Made by a program: the position numbers and the translations under genes. Source: Dichomitus squalens LYAD-421 SS1 (Eukaryota; Basidiomycota; Agaricomycetes; Polyporales; Polyporaceae). Taken from it: DNA of 64,000 nt. Shown one piece after another: positions 44,994 to 57,553 of the stretch. The notes beneath the pieces are model-generated. The model ran no database searches and was not told where the DNA came from. It saw only the letters and a program-made list of their open reading frames with translations. Numbering within the stretch: the first letter of the stretch is position 1; each line of letters begins with the position of its first letter. Location of the stretch: the NCBI RefSeq assembly GCF_000275845.1, contig NW_006766901.1:322698-386697 (forward strand), written 5' to 3'.

Positions 44994-46463
44994 ATGAGCT
45001 ATCTGCCTTCCATTGGCGATCAGCCAACCATCCCCCTTCCGATAGAGATATACGAGCAAATCATCGACTCCGTCGGCATTGGCGTGGGCGCAAGAGATTA
45101 TGTGGTTTCTGTGGCCCGTGCCACACTTTGCAGCTGTTGTCTGACATGCCAAGCTTGGCTGCCCCGAAGCAGAGCTCTGTTGTACAAGTCCATCACACTC
45201 AAAGCTCCTCGTCCATCCGATCTCCAAATCAGCTTCCAAAAGCTCGTCCGCACGATACTCGATTCCCCTCTCATCGCTGCGCTCGTCGAGAACATCACTC
45301 TCTCGGAACTCTCCGCCTCCAAGTCCGGTGTTGCATCTGTACTTCCTATCCTGCTGATAGGCAGGTTACCCCACCTGCGCACGTTCACCATACACGAAAC
45401 CACTCTCGTCGTCTCCCCTGGCTTCTGTAGCTCTATTTCAAGCTTTCCCGCACTCGAAACGTTGAAATTGGCCACAGTGATGTTCCCGAACATCTCTGCG
45501 TTCCGGAGGCTGCTCACCGCACTGCCGAGGTTGCGCGATCTCACGCTGGACAATGTGTTTTGGCAGACGGTCGGTGCAGTGCCCGAGACGATGATTCAAT
45601 ACATTGGAAGCATGCCTCCCATTCGTCGGCTTTCTGTGATTGGCGGTCAGGTATGTGTCGTTGCAGTGAAGAATGCGCGTTGGGCTTACACCGTCGCTAG
45701 GTTGTTGGCCCTGCCACATGGGCAGTGCTCGAGCTACTCGCCCCCTACTTGGAACAGCTGATATTCTCCGACTGGAACCAGGACAAGCTTCTCGGTAAGT
45801 TGGTTGTTGCCCTTATGATATAATATCAAGCTCACCCACCGTACACTCATCCTTTGGGGGATCAGCTCCAAATAAGGAAGAGAACATGCTGCAATTCCCT
45901 CGTCTCGTCTCCCTTACCTTCCGAGCTCATCCGCGACCTCTGGCACGTGGGTTCAGCGACTTCCTATCGAAGGCGGAGGCACAACAGCTGCGCGTCATCA
46001 ACCTCATCAACCGGATGATGCTCAAGAGTACGTCGGACCTCCCCACAATGTCGCGGCGATTACTCAGGAATAGCCCTCTGTTTGAGCGTGTCGTCACTCA
46101 AGCTCGACTTCCAGCCCTAGAGGCTGTCAATATGGTGGTGGAGGTGTGGGACCTCAGCGGACGTATTGTCGAGGAACTGGAACAGCGAATGCCTACGATC
46201 GCCGAGGAATGTCGGGAGAAGCTCGGTGTCCTCCACAGACGCGGCATTCTAAGAGTTATCGGGGTCAACTTAGGTAAGTGGATCGCTGTCATCGGTCCTG
46301 GTACTGTTGATGACCTCAGTCCCCAGTCGACGACAAGATCAACGCGTCCTGGTTCTGGCTAGGCCCGTCTAGGTCCTTGCCATCGCAGTACTCCTGCATC
46401 TGGCAGTATGGAGTGCCTCTTTTGGATGCTATCACGATCGTCCTTGGGAGCAATACCTTATAA
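44994..46463 (+). CDS. F-box/LRR-like protein
   Basis: Exons 44994-45650, 45701-45794, 45866-46273 and 46327-46463 give 431 residues. The N-terminus (PTIPLPIEIYEQIIDSVG, then LCSCCLTCQAWLPRSRALLY) is the degenerate F-box seen in many mushroom proteins of the type LPxEIxxxIID...LxxCxLVCxxWxPRxRxxLF. It is followed by irregular leucine-rich segments (LPHLRTFTIHETTL, FPALETLKLATVMFPNISAF, LPRLRDLTLDNVFW). F-box proteins present substrates to SCF ubiquitin ligases; the substrate is unknown, and this lineage-expanded group is largely unstudied. The introns split the repeats at regular phases, and all four exons stay open. Confidence 0.85.
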
Positions 46464-47120
46464 TCAGTGTCAAGCAAGCATTCGTGATCAGAACGAAACC
46501 GAAATGAAGTCGCTAGACCGTGTGACAGCTCCAATTATTCTACACTCTCCAAATCCCTCCTACTCTTCGCCTTCGGTGCTAGGTCTGTAGGAGGCGCCAT
46601 TGACGGGTTGTACATACGTCCTAGTTCCGAATTTGAAACATAACGGTGCAGGTGCTCTAGAGTGATAAGACAGGTCTCTGCTGGAAGAACACAGAAGTGC
46701 GAACGACACAGTTCAACGCGAGAATGGGGAACGTAAGTATCTGCGCCCGGGTGGTTTAGGCTTGCATAGCCCGGGAGTGAAAACAGGGGTTTGGTGAATG
46801 TACAGTATAGTGATCTCCAGATCGTTGAAACGGGAGCCCTGCTTCAGGTGGAACGGTCTTGGCGGGTTTCGAGCCGAGAGAACCTGCTGTGGACGCGCGA
46901 CCGCGAAATACAACAGACTGTCTCGGCGCTGCAGCAGTGCAGCTTGCTCGCTGGCAGGTGTTCTCAAGACCGCGCGAGCGACCAAGCGCAAACACCCATC
47001 ACGCTCAGCAAGAATGTGCGCAAGGCTGCCGCCCAATTTGGCGTCCGCTTTTTCCACACACGCTTTTAGTGCATCATAGCTGCGCATCACGCAAGTGGCA
47101 CGCCAAAGCATGAAATGCCA
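46464..47120. other. intergenic with an uncertain open frame
   Basis: The minus strand at 46713-47153 has a 146-codon open frame with a helical stretch (RSYDALKACVEKADAKLGGS, LAHILAERDG). Without homology or splice support it is left as uncertain. Confidence 0.3.
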
Positions 47121-47258
47121 AGTAATGGATTGGGTACTCGACATTTGCAACACACATACTCATACACAACCGTAGTCTTGCAGCACGAGCGAGATCAACC
47201 GCCCGACCGCCCACAATGCCGATCCACCAGTATAGGCCAAGTTCCTGAAAGACACCAT

Positions 47259-48384
47259 CTACGCGAGGACCTCGACGGCGGGGCCCTCAGCAGCACGACG
47301 AGCAATGCGAGCAGCGCGGGTGCCCTATGAAGCACGTCAGCACGGACTCCCAGTGACGCATGACAGAACGAGAAAATACGTACGACGGGCTTGATCTTGC
47401 GCTGGGAGTCGACGAACTGCTTGATCTTCTGCGCCTTGGTCTGCGCCTGGTTGGCCTGAGCGGCGGCAGTGCCGTTGCCAGCCTGAGCAGCAGCAGTACC
47501 GTTGTTGGCCTGCGCTCCCTTGGCACCGGCGGCACCTGCAGCGCCTTTCGCGCCAGCAGCACCCGCAGCGCCCTTGTGGTGGTGGTGCTTCTTGCCAGTG
47601 GTGGTGGTAGTGGTGGAGGTCGAGGTGGCAGCAGCGTCAGTGGTTGAGGCCGCAGCGGCGGAGCTAGCAGCAGCGGTGTCGGTGGCCACAGAGGTAGCGG
47701 CCGCGTCCGTCGCGGTGCTGTTGCCAGCGGCGGCGCCCGTGCCAGCGGCATTGTTTCCTGCACCGGTGGCCGCGCCGGCGGCCTGGTCGACGACGACGCA
47801 GTTGCCGAAGCCTCCAGCGGTAGTGAAGGAGACGAGGCACTTGCTCTTGGACGCGCCGCCCGAGCAGGTCGTGCCCGCGGGGATCTGGACAACGAGCTGC
47901 TGCGAGCCCGTGCTGGTGGGGTTCTAGCGAAGATAAATACGGTGAGCGGCCTGATGAAGAAATCAGACGGGTGGGTCACATACCTTGTCTCCGTTCTGAA
48001 GGACCTCGGCGTTGACGAAGTTCTTGCCCGTGCCGTCGGCGTTGATGGTAGCGGTCACTTGACGCGAGCCATCGACACCACTGTTGGTAGATGGCTAATG
48101 AAAACATGTACGGCAATGAGGTGTATAGACGATACGCACGCATTGAAGTTGGTGATGGTGGCGGCGAAACTGCCGTTGGCAGCAGCCGTCACAGCAGTAG
48201 AGGTGTCGATCCCGGTGAGGGCAGCGTTACCGCAAGGTTTCGCGGTGGAGGGACGCTGCACATCGTTGCGAACGGGAGTACCTTTGACGTCGAGGGCAGG
48301 GGCAATAGCGGCATGCGCATGGGCTTGGAGAGAAAGGCTCAAGCAGAGCGCAGCGGTAGCAATGAAGCTCTTGGAGAAGAACAT
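47259..48384 (-). CDS. secreted Egh16-like (GAS1/DUF3129-type) protein, copy B
   Basis: Exons 48140-48384, 47984-48080, 47384-47923 and 47259-47324 give 315 residues. The signal peptide MFFSKSFIATAALCLSLSLQ is followed by IAPALDVKGTPVRNDVQRPS, ITNFNAG, INADGTGKNF, NPTSTGSQQLVVQIPAGTTC and GGFGNCVVVDQ, as in copy A. Exon 3 is 177 bases longer than in copy A because of an Ala/Thr-rich insert with a GKKHHHHK cluster and collagen-like AAGAKG repeats. The C-terminus is GTRAARIARRAAEGPAVEVL plus Ala. The core resembles the Egh16-like virulence-factor family; I infer a wall or matrix protein with a glycosylated or sticky tail. Confidence 0.75.
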
Positions 48385-48490
48385 AGTGCCAGACTTCTTG
48401 GAAAGTTGAAGGAAAGTGTGTGAAAGGAACAGCCGAGGAACCTAAGATGTACGACCAGAAGAACAAGACCAAGTGAAGACTACGGTTGTG

Positions 48491-48536
48491 AAGAGGATCC
48501 GGCCTCAGTGTGTTGCAAGACTAGGTGCAAGTGGGG
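48491..48536 (-). promoter_or_regulatory. 46-base leader block shared with the first Egh16-like gene
   Basis: 45 of 46 bases are identical to 22711-22756. It lies 107-152 bases upstream of the ATG at 48384, with a TTAAATA element (coding strand) at 48559-48565. The distance to the ATG is longer than in copy A because of small insertions nearer the gene. Confidence 0.65.
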
Positions 48537-50168
48537 AACAGCGTCTTGAGAGCCCGAGTATTTAAGAGATCGGGGGCGACGGCTATTGTCATCGGCAAAG
48601 CCAAAGACGGGAGTTGATCCATCATCATTCGGGGGCGTGTTAGGGTTTTGGCGAGATTGTGCATAGCCGGAGCTTCTGACCAGAAAGAATGTGACCGTTG
48701 CCATGGACTCGGATAGCTCCCTACAGCGCTCTTCAAAGCGATATGCGAGCCCGATCTGCCACAAGAGCACTGAGAACTTGGAACTTCCCTGCTCAATGGC
48801 CCAGTTCCAGAGCGTCAGACGACACGAATGTGTTCGAAATTGCTAATCGGCTTGAGCATGTTCTGTTCATGAGGGCCTATCGTTTTGAAAAGCGCTGTGA
48901 AACGCACGACGTTGAGGCACGAGGACGAGCGGGAGAACGATGGCGAGACGCAGGAACAACGTGGACTCAGCCGCGCGCGAGCGGAGCTTCGGATTGGACG
49001 CGGATTGGACGCGTTTTCCACGCAAGGCACATGAGCGATTTTGTTCGACCAATAGATGATTGCGAAGCTGCCGAGGCATTGCGAGCTTTGATAAATCGCT
49101 CCACAAATGCACGGTTGAGACTCGCCTTTGTCGCTATGACAGCCTCTGTGAAGACGACGGCTTATACACGTACGATTAGCATTGGCGAGTAATGTCCGTG
49201 GGCCGTTGGCACCCCATAGAGCGGAACCCCAATTGTGCAAGTTGCATGGGGAGAGGACAATGCGCCCGGGTGACAGTGTCGTCTCGTGGCTCCTCGGAAT
49301 GGAGGAAGCGCCAGCCCGACGACCCTTTTTGTCCATCATGCATCATGTCTTCATGTCTGATGAACGTCCGTGCTGCATCCCCACCACCGTAAACCATGTA
49401 CCGTTTCACTGGAACATCGCTAGACTTGTAGGTCCACGGAACCGCTGTGCTGGAGAACCTATCGTAATCGAGAAGCCCCGACAGACCGGTTCCCCACCAA
49501 CTCCTGAAGCCAGTGCGAACCCGTACCATAGCCTCGGAAGACGCTTCGACTGAACGTTATCCGCAGCAGTTCGTGGATCGTTTCGCACTTCACCATCTAC
49601 CCATCAGATTTGGCCACACTGCAAAGGGGCTGAGCGGTGAACCTGTATAGATGCGTAGTACGGTTTGACCTGGGTGATACAGTAAGGAACTTCACGGTGA
49701 GCGATCAGCGACATCTCGCCATCTTGTAAATATCTGTTTCAGACCACCATTGGATAACTGGTCAAAGGCTACGGTGGAACACGATGCCGAATATCTCTAT
49801 GGACCCCGATCCTGAAGTCGCAGTACGACGACGGCGACAACAGTCTGCAAGAAGAGAAGTCGATTATAGCTGGTTACCGACCACTCAACATCATGCCGCA
49901 GGCGCTGCGTATCAGCACCAGGAAGAACGTCCGGTGGGCTTGGTCAGGGCTTGACTTCCCTCGTATCGCAATCTCTACCAGTATCCACCCTATGACCCAG
50001 AGCTGTCAAACGCCATCCCAGAACCCTCATGTATAGAATACTATAGGGGCCACGCGATGCCCATTGCTTCACTGGAATCTGCTTCTCCGCTCAATGACAA
50101 CCCTAGCCTTCTGACAACCTGGAGCCTCCTGCCTACGCAATCCCTTTGCACGTCAAAGCTTTCCCAGC

Positions 50169-50682
50169 GTGATAGCAACACAGTCAATTTCCTCTACCAT
50201 CTGTCCATTGTCGATTTCGACAGACTACGCCGTAGTACACGCTGCGCCACTATTATTCATCGTCGATGTCGCGAGAGCGTTCGCCCAGATAGAGAACAAG
50301 GGCTGGTTGATCCGCCTACGGGTGATCTCCAATGAGCGCATCAAACAGGGATCAGACATCAGGATGCTGAGCAAGATGCCGATTTACGGGTGGGGAATGA
50401 CGCATTGGGAAATGATAGTGCAGCGCCCAAGTACCGGCTGGTTACAGCCTGTTGCATTTTGGTGCGGAGAAGACAAGATCGTCCGGTACGTATATGGTCC
50501 TTGTTATTTGTGACTTGACAACATGGTCCGAGGTCCGAGGAGTGTTGCGGATACTTGAGCAATCGAGACCGTGGCAACATATGCAGGCGATACGACAACG
50601 TGAAATCGTATTGTACATGCGGCCTGCGGTCAGCAAGGTGCTCCCAACGGATTCCCGGACATTTGAGATGATCGTGCCCTAA
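50169..50682 (+). CDS. candidate hypothetical gene
   Basis: The frame to about 50485 reads like protein: YAVVHAAPLLFIVDVARAFA, QIENKGWLIRLRVISNERIK, MPIYGWGMTHWEMIVQRPST and GWLQPVAFWCGEDKIV, then a GTACGT donor. A later exon ending at 50682 could contribute RQREIVLYMRPAVSKVLPTD, but the exon between is unresolved, and a different frame would stop at 50675. No family recognised. It converges on the MYND gene, with about 120 bases between them. The start given is the first codon of the open frame and may not be the true start. Confidence 0.4.
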
Positions 50683-50804
50683 TCCCTCGAGCGAGCACTG
50701 TGGTCGTGCCGTAGATCCTCGGTAGCAAAGGTAAAAATAGCTAATCTGAACGGCTATTCAGTCCTGCACCTCGACGTGGACAAGACAAGCGTACCTACAG
50801 GCCA

Positions 50805-52121
50805 TCATGCCCGAACAGGAGATGAAATCGCGCTCGCCATCTCCTCACGCAGCTTCCGGAGTTCAGTCGGCGCTAGGGTGCTGGAGACGAACCGCAATTT
50901 CTCATGAGCTTCAAGGCCCGGGACTTCGATCATGTGTTCCGCGCCGGCTTGCATCTTGCCATCGAAGCCCGAGTCCAGCCCGAGCCATTCACCACTAAGC
51001 TCCGCCTGCGTACTCGGCAGCCCGCTGCTACTGGCGCGTGCGGCCTGCTGGAACCCCCTCACGAAGGCATCATTTTGGTGCTCGTCTGAGGGCAGCTTCG
51101 GAGGTTTCCCATGTCTGCCGGGCTTGCATATCTCCTTGTGCTTTGGCCAATCCTGGAAGATGAGGTAGATGATCATGGCAAGTGGTACGCCGATGTCTAG
51201 AGCGCACCCTTCTTTGGCACTCTTTGCTGCAGTAGTGCGGCTTGAGGTCCGGTGGACATCTTCCCGAGCACGCCTTGAGGGCAGCCTTGTGCAGTCCTTC
51301 TACCTTACACCCCTCCGCAGCGCAAATATACGCGTTCGCCTCCTTAGCCAACTTTGCCTGACGCCGTCGCTGTTCAGCGAGCACTTCATCCTCCCGCTTT
51401 TTCACCGCATCCCAGAGCGGTTTAAATCTCGGCGACGTCTTGGTGACGTCAATACCAAGCTTCTCCATGACATCCTTGACTCCTAACCCTACGACGAGGA
51501 CTGCCGGACTGACGAGTCCCAGACAGACGCTATAGTTCGCGTGCACCGCCGCGAAGACGAGGGACGCGTATGGTGACAAGCCAACAGGGCGCTCAAAGCG
51601 GCGAGCTTGCGAATCGATATATGCGCGAGTTTCTGGGTCGATAGTGCACCAATCTTTCCAGTACGCGTAGGCGGCCGTAGAATGGCCTATTGCGAGTAGA
51701 TCGTCGGCCGTGTTGTGCGCCATTTCGACTGTCAGCGTCTCCAGCACAAACAGAGCGCCTTGTAAATTCACTTCATGGACGCCGCACCCACTCAGATATC
51801 TAACAAGTATGAAGCGATGAGTATGTTCAAGACTGATAATCCACGGATTGAGGAATGATTCACCAACCTGAACCCTGTTTCTAGGAACGCTTCCGGGTCG
51901 CCGGCGTCGCGGCGTTGTCCAAGTATGGGAGCTTGGGTCTCCGTGAGATAAAGAGAGCATTGCCTCAGATGTTCCCCCATATCTGGCCGTTTATTGTGGT
52001 TGAAGGAGCAGTTGAACTTGACGGACGCGTATTCGGTCATCTTGTCATAAATGACATGATCGTTACCGAACTCATGGATGTCCACGTGGACAGTTCGTTG
52101 AGGAGAGCTCTGCGAAGGCAT
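50805..52121 (-). CDS. MYND zinc finger protein
   Basis: Exons 51868-52121, 51208-51799 and 50805-51152 give 397 residues. The MYND finger is in the C-terminal half and spans the second intron: ICAAEGCKVEGLHKAAL, CSGRCPPDLKPHYCSKECQ, then RRDWPKHKEICKPG. The cysteines and the closing H-x3-C are all present, although the second CxxC is loosened to CSGRC. A helical region precedes it (MAHNTADDLLAIGHSTAAYA, WDAVKKREDEVLAEQRRRQA). MYND fingers bind proline-rich peptides; mushroom genomes hold many such proteins of unknown role. The third exon is needed to complete the finger, which supports the splice. Confidence 0.85.
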
Positions 52122-52405
52122 CTCAGCTCACTTTGAGACGAAACATGAGTATGTACGCGCTTGGTGCAAGACATGACGCATCACTCGCCTTTCGTCGGAT
52201 GGTAGAAGTACGAGGATAGGAGGCTGATATGTATGAAGCGCTCGTATGCCCCCAAACCGGGCATGGCCGAGGTGGGAATACCGTTATAGGTTAAGCGGGT
52301 GTGTTCAACCCGACTGTCGCATCCAATAGATAGTATGCGAGGTAGTAGCCTCGACCACGGAATGTCGGATGGAAGACAAGCACGTTGAGCACATTACACA
52401 AAGTT

Positions 52406-55400
52406 TTACGTAGGATAACCCTTATCATTCACAGCCCAGCAATAGTGTCCACATCCAGCAGCACAAGTTCGGCCTAGCACCGCATTCGACGAAGACACCA
52501 CCACATCTTTTCCACTCTCCCAGCTTCCAGCAGTCCCATTGCCATCCCCTTGAGCGCTCGCACCATCGTCCGACTCCCCGTCTCCTGTGTACGTCGAATT
52601 TGTTCGGGACAACGCGCGACCGCGAGAATGGCCGGTCTCCGGACTCCTACCCATGCGCATAGACGGCGGGAGTGGAGGTGGGGTGATCTCATCTGGCGGT
52701 CGGCGGAGGTAGTACTCCTGGTAGCAGTCCTGATGGCCACCATGCATACATACAGGGCATTGGATCATGAGGGAACGAACAGGTAGATGACTTCAAGACG
52801 GCTGACGTTAGTCATAATCGCGATCTATGCGCCCAATAGCAAACTCACCATATAGTACACTTCGTGACATTGGTTCGGCATTGCATACAATACGCATAAC
52901 TGCCTGATGGTCTTCCCGCGTGCACCATGGGAGCTGCAGGGGCAATCATCGGTTTGCGGCACTTACCACAAGTGCTGTAGATCGTTGTCGCCATCTGGCA
53001 GTCACGAGAATTAACCTCGGATGTGGAACGAACAGACACAATGGCTCACAGCGGTTACGACGCGGATCTGTTCAGCATCGACGAACTTGCGGATGTAGGC
53101 CGCGCACGTGTGCAGGCGCAAACGACTCAGGATATCTGAGATTCGCATGGGTTATCCGAGACGACAGGACCGAGGAGTGGAACTCACCGATGTATGCCTC
53201 GACGAACCGAGCTCTCCTCGTCTTTGCGATCTTCAACTCCTTCTGCAAGACCAACGACAACATTGCACACATGATGATATCACCCTACTTATGCATCAGC
53301 CAAATCAATCGACTTCACCTATCGCGCCAACAAACGTACCTCATCAGAGTACTGTTCAAACCGCTCCCGCATGGTCGCCCACGCAAGCCGCCTCAACCGC
53401 TCCTCCGCCTCCCTCACAGCAGTTCTCGCTCGGTCGCTCTGCGTCCTAGCTACGCTGATCGCCACACTCCGTGACCTACTCCCATCCATTCCCACCACCT
53501 CGCGCTCGTTCAAGGCGAGGTCACTTGACATCGCTTCCGACGTGGCCCGCTGGTGCATCGACCCCCGAACCGAAGCCGCCCGTGCCCCAGCTATATCCCT
53601 GATCGTGTCGTCCCTCCTCAGACCTCCAGACTGGATCGCCAGGCCGTCTGCCCGGCTCAACGTCCCCGCGGGTGTCGTCTCTCCCGCGATGACCGTGCGT
53701 ATACTACTCTGGCTCTCCTGCTTCGTCAGTCTCCTCGACAGCGTGGGCGCTGGAGCAACGAGCGACGCAACGGTCGAGCTCCGGCTCCTCGTTCTGCTCT
53801 GCGTCGCCGAGCTGCGTCGCCGCCGGTGTCCCCCAGACAAACGAGACGCGATTCTCCTTCCTGCGCCGCCCCCATTCCCTCCCCGTTCCTCATCGTCGTC
53901 ATCACCCATCCGCGCGTCGTCACTCTCGTCCTCGCCCCCGTACCCTTCTCCATCGTCGTCCGATCCGGACGTAGACCCCGGAGAAGGCGAGTCCTCATCG
54001 TCCTTCTCGTCCTCCGTCAAGCCCTGCTGACTTGTCAGCGCGAGCCGTGACAGCGGCGACGGGTGCGCCGTCGTCGTGCTGCTATTGCCCCTGTGTGCAT
54101 ATGGCGAGGTAGCGCCCCTCGAGGGCGCACGAGGGTGCTGGGCATGATAATCATCCTCGTCACGCTCGGGGCCATCGCACCCGTGTTCACTGCCTGAGTC
54201 ATCCGAATCCGAGTCGTCCAGCGCGCCTTCGCCGACGTGTCTCAGGCTCAAGCTCGTGTGGCTGCGCATACTGTCGCTCGGGCTCTCGCTCTGCGCGCTC
54301 AGAATGCTCTGCGTGGAGAACGACGGACGGCGGACCGACGAGGAGAGGCGCGGGCGGAGCGGAGGCGGGAGACCCGCGCCGGACCCCCGACGCGCGAACA
54401 CGGCTGCCGGCACGCTCGGAAGGCCGGTGCTCGGTTTGCGCGGCGAGGAGGCGTTGGAGGATGTGGGCGTGATACCACGATCTGATCTGTGACTGGACGT
54501 CGAGCGTCGATGTCTGTCGTCAGCATATTTGGATAGTGACCCGGGACTTCTCTCCTTCGCCTGGGCGAGACCTGTCGCGTCCGCCGTAGCCGACCGTACT
54601 GGATGTCCGGATAATGGGGTCTGTGGCGGCTGGGTGAGGGACGATACTGTGGGGATGGCAGCAGGAGCAGATGCAGAATGCGGTAACTGTGGGCTTGCTC
54701 TCTGCAATGGGGAAAGAGGGGGCGTCGGCGGAGTGACGATATCTGTAAGCAAGGATGCGAGCAGCAGCCACGTTTGCGCCGCATCATGGGCCCCTGCATC
54801 AATAGCGACCTACAGTCCACCCAGGCGTGCGTGAGCGTCCATGAGTCCGACAGACTAAGCGAGGATGAAACACTGACCTCGGCGTTGTGGCTGCAAATAT
54901 CCGCTTTGCTCTTGTCAGCATAGATATATCCCCTCGCGAGCTTCTCGATCATGTCCAAGTCCTCTGCAGCGCCGTCGGGTGCATAGGCACCCACATTCTG
55001 AGTGCTAGGTCGGTACGGTGGGTCGCCTAGAGCCTTCAACGGAACCCTCTCATCCTTGCTCTCCGGATCGCTGTCATGCATTTCAGGAACGATAACGGAG
55101 GTCGGTGAAGGGGGAGAAATAGGACGCACACATCATCGTACGGAACCTCCCATCTCTTCGGGCGGTCAGTCACGAACGCGATGGAGCCCGAGGTGTTCCA
55201 CGACACCGCGGTGCGCGGGATGGCGTCGAGCGGCCGCTTGGACTGCCGCAGGTCGAGCTGGGAGAACGTCCCGGACTGGTGCAGCGCCCACAGCGCGTGC
55301 GAGTCCGCGAAGTCGATGTCTGGAACGCACGTGCTCAGTACCGACTCGCCAGCTGCCTCGGACCAAGAACATAAACATCGGCGCACCCGTTACCCCGCTC

Positions 55401-57252
55401 TCGATTGCCGACCCGCTCACGACCCACTTGGCGACGTACCCCCTCCGCACGTCCCATATCTCCACCGGGTCGCTCCCGCTGCCCTCACCCGGCCCCTGTG
55501 ACTTGGCCCTCCCCTCCGGGGTTGTCGTCCCATCGCTCTTGCTGCCACTCCCACCCGCGAGCCCCATCCCTCCAAGAAGCGCAGACGGGACACGCGGACT
55601 CGGCATCCCCGCACTCGCGCTTGATGGCCCGCCCCCCAAAGCGCCATGCCCAAAGTCCGTGCCGGTGCCGAAGTCGGCGTTCGACACGACTGCGAGCTCG
55701 CACTCGTACCCCGGGCGGAAGAGCACGCGGCGGACGGGGAACGAGGTATGAAGCGTGTAGGCCGGGTAGTACGGTTGGTGGGACCGCGTCGTCGGTGGCG
55801 GGCGCGACAAGTCCCAGACCTGCCCCAAAGTGGGCTGTCAGTGACGCGCGCGTAGGTCAGAAGGGCGACGTACTTTGACCGTGCGGTCCATGCCCCCGCT
55901 GACCACCCACCCCGGCCCGCTCGACGTGTCCGTGTCCGGGGAGGGCGCGTTCCCGCTGGCGATGGGCACGGAGGGGAGGATATCCTCGAAGAAACCAGCC
56001 CCTGGGCCCCCGTACCAGTTGCTCGCGCCCGCTTGACGGGTGGAAGACGCAGTTGGCGCCGAGAGAGTCGAGGGTGGTACCCAGTCGAGCGAGAGAACGG
56101 GCCCGGAGTGGGCGACGGGGAGACGGTCGAGCTGGCCGCGCTGGCCCATAGTGAGATCCCATCTGCGGGCCGGAGGGGTGTGTGTCAGGCGGGCGGTATA
56201 GAGCAAAAGGGATGAGTGGATCGCTGAGAGGGTTAGCATACCTGTACATGCTGCCGTTGTCGAGTGCTGTGACGACGTGACGGGATTGAGAGGAGACGGG
56301 GGAAAACGCTACGGCTCGGACAGCGGCGGGATGGTGTATTCGCATAATCGACTTGGTGAGATCTCGGACATCCTGCGAAGAGCGCACAGGTCGGTGAGCA
56401 CGATATGAACCTCACCTTAGAGGGAGTACCGACCCATATCCGAATATCGCCGTCGGCGGACCCGGTCATGCAGTAGCTTTGCAGGATCGGAGAATACTGC
56501 AGGACATGGATAGACCGTGCATGATCGCGGACGCGCCGCTCTAGTTATTTGGAACGCATGAGGAACAGAACGCGTTCACCGACAGACCGACACGAGCTCA
56601 CCATACTTCGACGAGCCATTCTTGTTCAAGTCCCACATGATCAGTTCGCCATTCCGCGCGCTGGTCAGTATCTTGTTATTGAACGCTTCATTGACCAGGC
56701 ATAAGCGATGTCCACCGCCAATCCGGTGGGCTCTGTACGTACCTCCATGGCACCATGCGACGTCGGTGCTCGAGCTGTCGACCTTCAAGCCGCTCCCCTC
56801 CCAGAGGTTGCGCGAAGCTTCAATCCGATGGCCACCCCTTCCCGTAACGGACTTGTGGTCACTGGACGGTAGGTTCCCTGAGCCGGACATGTCTAATATG
56901 CGCAGTATCCGGAGCGCTACAAGCAGATACGTCGGTCATCCTAGCTTCAGGCGATAGAAAGCGAAAGCCGGGGGTGGGCATCGACACGGACTCCAATTGG
57001 TAACACACAGACGACATACTCACATTCCCGTCCAGCTACCACGCATCTCGCACCGTCGTCGCTCTTCGCTATGGATCCTCCACCGTGCGTGGTGGAGCGA
57101 GGGAAGCGGACATGGCGCGTAGGGCCTTTGTAACCATGCTCCCTCGAATCAGAGAAGGCATCGGGTAGTGTGAGGTTGAAGTTGTTTGTGCTGCTGGGGG
57201 TGGTGGTGACGGAGCCGCGACGGTGAGAAGAACCGGCATTCGAGAGGAGCAT
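52406..57252 (-). CDS. RTC1: Rtc1/WDR24-like SEA (GATOR2) complex subunit
   Basis: Fourteen exons: 57024-57252, 56743-56916, 56602-56685, 56416-56540, 56242-56372, 55874-56162, 55387-55819, 55130-55319, 54878-55070, 53340-54809, 53188-53284, 53050-53135, 52849-52994, 52406-52790; about 1343 residues. The N-terminal WD40 propeller shows LTSARNGELIMWDLNKNG, GSADGDIRIW, AVAFSPVSSQSRHVVTALDN, WVVSGGMDRTVKVWDLSRPP and DPVEIWDVRRGYVAKW. A long Ser/Asp-rich disordered region follows (single exon 53340-54809). The C-terminal RING-like zinc domain has TCGKCRKPM, YCMQCRTN, QCPVCMHGGHQDCY and CAAGCGHYCW. Known role: the SEA/GATOR2 complex at the vacuole restrains the TORC1 inhibitor SEACIT/GATOR1, tuning growth to amino acids. 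Exon 4 may end at 56434 instead, removing VGTPSK. Opposite-strand frames are shadows. Confidence 0.92.
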
Positions 57253-57553
57253 TCAGGACGACCGAGAATATGAGAGAACGAGGCGCGAGCTCCGGACGCG
57301 GACCAGCAACGCTCTGCCCGAACCCGCTGCGAGGGCGCGGCACAGTGCGGCCCGTTACCGGTCCGCTCCCTAGCGGCTGTACACTGCATTGACTTTGTCG
57401 TGGATGAGAGAAAAGGCATTCGTCCTCACACATGAGTTCATATAGATGGAATTAGGTAGAGATACACATGGTACAACACGAAGTTCCCAATCATGCCGAA
57501 CAACACGCCAGCGGTATCACATTGGTCAAAGGGCAGACCCCAGCGCCTCACGC
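57253..57553. other. intergenic, Rtc1 promoter / thiolase 3' region
   Basis: About 300 bases between two head-to-tail minus-strand genes. It must hold the thiolase terminator and the Rtc1 promoter. No TATA box is obvious. Confidence 0.4.

Larger units (their letters stand above)
47121..49700. repeat. segmental duplication, copy B
   Basis: This is the partner of 21551-23760, in the same orientation. It carries the second Egh16-like gene, the same downstream ATTGGGTACTCGA piece (47129) and, upstream, the 46-base leader block (48491), CTCCACAAAT (49100), TTGTAGGTCCACGG (about 49425), GTTCGTGGATCGTTTCG (about 49568) and ACGGTGAGC (about 49693). The leader block is much better kept than the outer flanks. 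Confidence 0.75.

Noticed and set aside
46713..47153. 146-codon minus-strand gene
   Set aside because: It has a helical, protein-like stretch, but no homology, splice support or promoter. It is mentioned only in the intergenic entry.
53371..54050. Long plus-strand open frames over the Rtc1 region
   Set aside because: They are antisense to the single large Ser/Asp-rich exon of Rtc1, whose repetitive codons keep the opposite frames open.
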